49,189 nucleotides of DNA from Ichthyophonus hoferi (lineage: Eukaryota; Opisthokonta; Ichthyosporea; Ichthyophonida; Ichthyophonidae): contig NAOQ01000018.1 in the NCBI GenBank assembly GCA_002751075.1, positions 149,222 to 198,410 on the forward strand, given 5' to 3'. The position numbers and the translations under genes are program-made. Positions 48,961 through 49,189 of this stretch are shown here, piece after piece. Position 1 is the first letter of the stretch. Every line of letters starts with the position of its first letter. Below the pieces are notes generated by a model. It was not told the origin of the DNA. It ran no database searches and was given only the letters and a program-made list of their open reading frames with translations.

Positions 48961-49189
48961 TGCACATAACCTAATTTGATTGGATTGACTGTATAGCTAA
49001 TTATTTCATTTAGTGTGAATTCTCGTATTTTATGAAATTGACCTATAAATATATCTACATAAGGACGTTGCAGTAGGGAGGAGTATATGTAGTGAGTGAC
49101 AATAAGGCCACTATTTGCTGACCTTTTTGTTCCCTATCTTTAAATATTTTATTTTATTTGGTAATTGGTTTTACTTAACGTAAAGTCTT
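48961..49189. other. Window end, no gene seen
   Basis: AT-rich sequence after the second copia fossil. A GATTGGATTGACT motif lies near 48978; nothing else. Confidence 0.5.

Overview
This is a eukaryotic nuclear window, roughly 70% A+T, with short spliced exons, GT-AG introns of about 0.1-2 kb, many microsatellites, one run of Ns and two Ty1/copia retrotransposon fossils. I see no operons, tRNA, rRNA or CRISPR. Gene models were assembled by hand: I matched GT donors and AG acceptors and required reading phase to carry across every junction. The gene set (GCP6-type gamma-tubulin complex protein, bHLH-PAS transcription factor, LCAT-type acyltransferase, FkbM-type methyltransferase, protein kinase-like protein, long coiled-coil protein) fits an opisthokont, most likely a unicellular holozoan or early-branching animal. 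The species cannot be named from the sequence alone.

Layout. 622-9083 (-): GCP6-like gene, 13 exons resolved; both ends are missing or unresolved. 10585-13427 (+): protein kinase-like gene with two altered catalytic motifs. 14510-27412 (-): complete 15-exon model for a 1351-residue coiled-coil protein. 28511-31719 (+): complete 5-exon FkbM-family methyltransferase. 32464-39158 (-): complete 7-exon LCAT/PDAT-family acyltransferase; its first intron contains the 377-base assembly gap, flanked by identical 130-base sequences. 39879-45678 (+): bHLH-PAS transcription factor, seven exons plus the last one resolved. 46.15-46.51 kb and 48.56-48.96 kb (+): two separate copia fossils, with a small intronless secreted-protein gene between them at 47061-47465.

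The six spliced genes alternate strictly in strand (- + - + - +). This gives three divergent pairs that share roughly 1-1.5 kb upstream regions, and two convergent pairs with 3' ends about 0.7-1.1 kb apart. The products have no evident common pathway: microtubule nucleation, signalling, coiled-coil scaffold, methyl transfer, lipid acyl transfer, transcription. I found no new multi-gene system. The most useful leads are the divergent kinase-like protein, the bHLH-PAS factor as a phylogenetic marker, the duplicated gap flanks, several intronic tandem duplications (one carrying a splice acceptor), and an apparent excess of GCCAATC-type heptamers.
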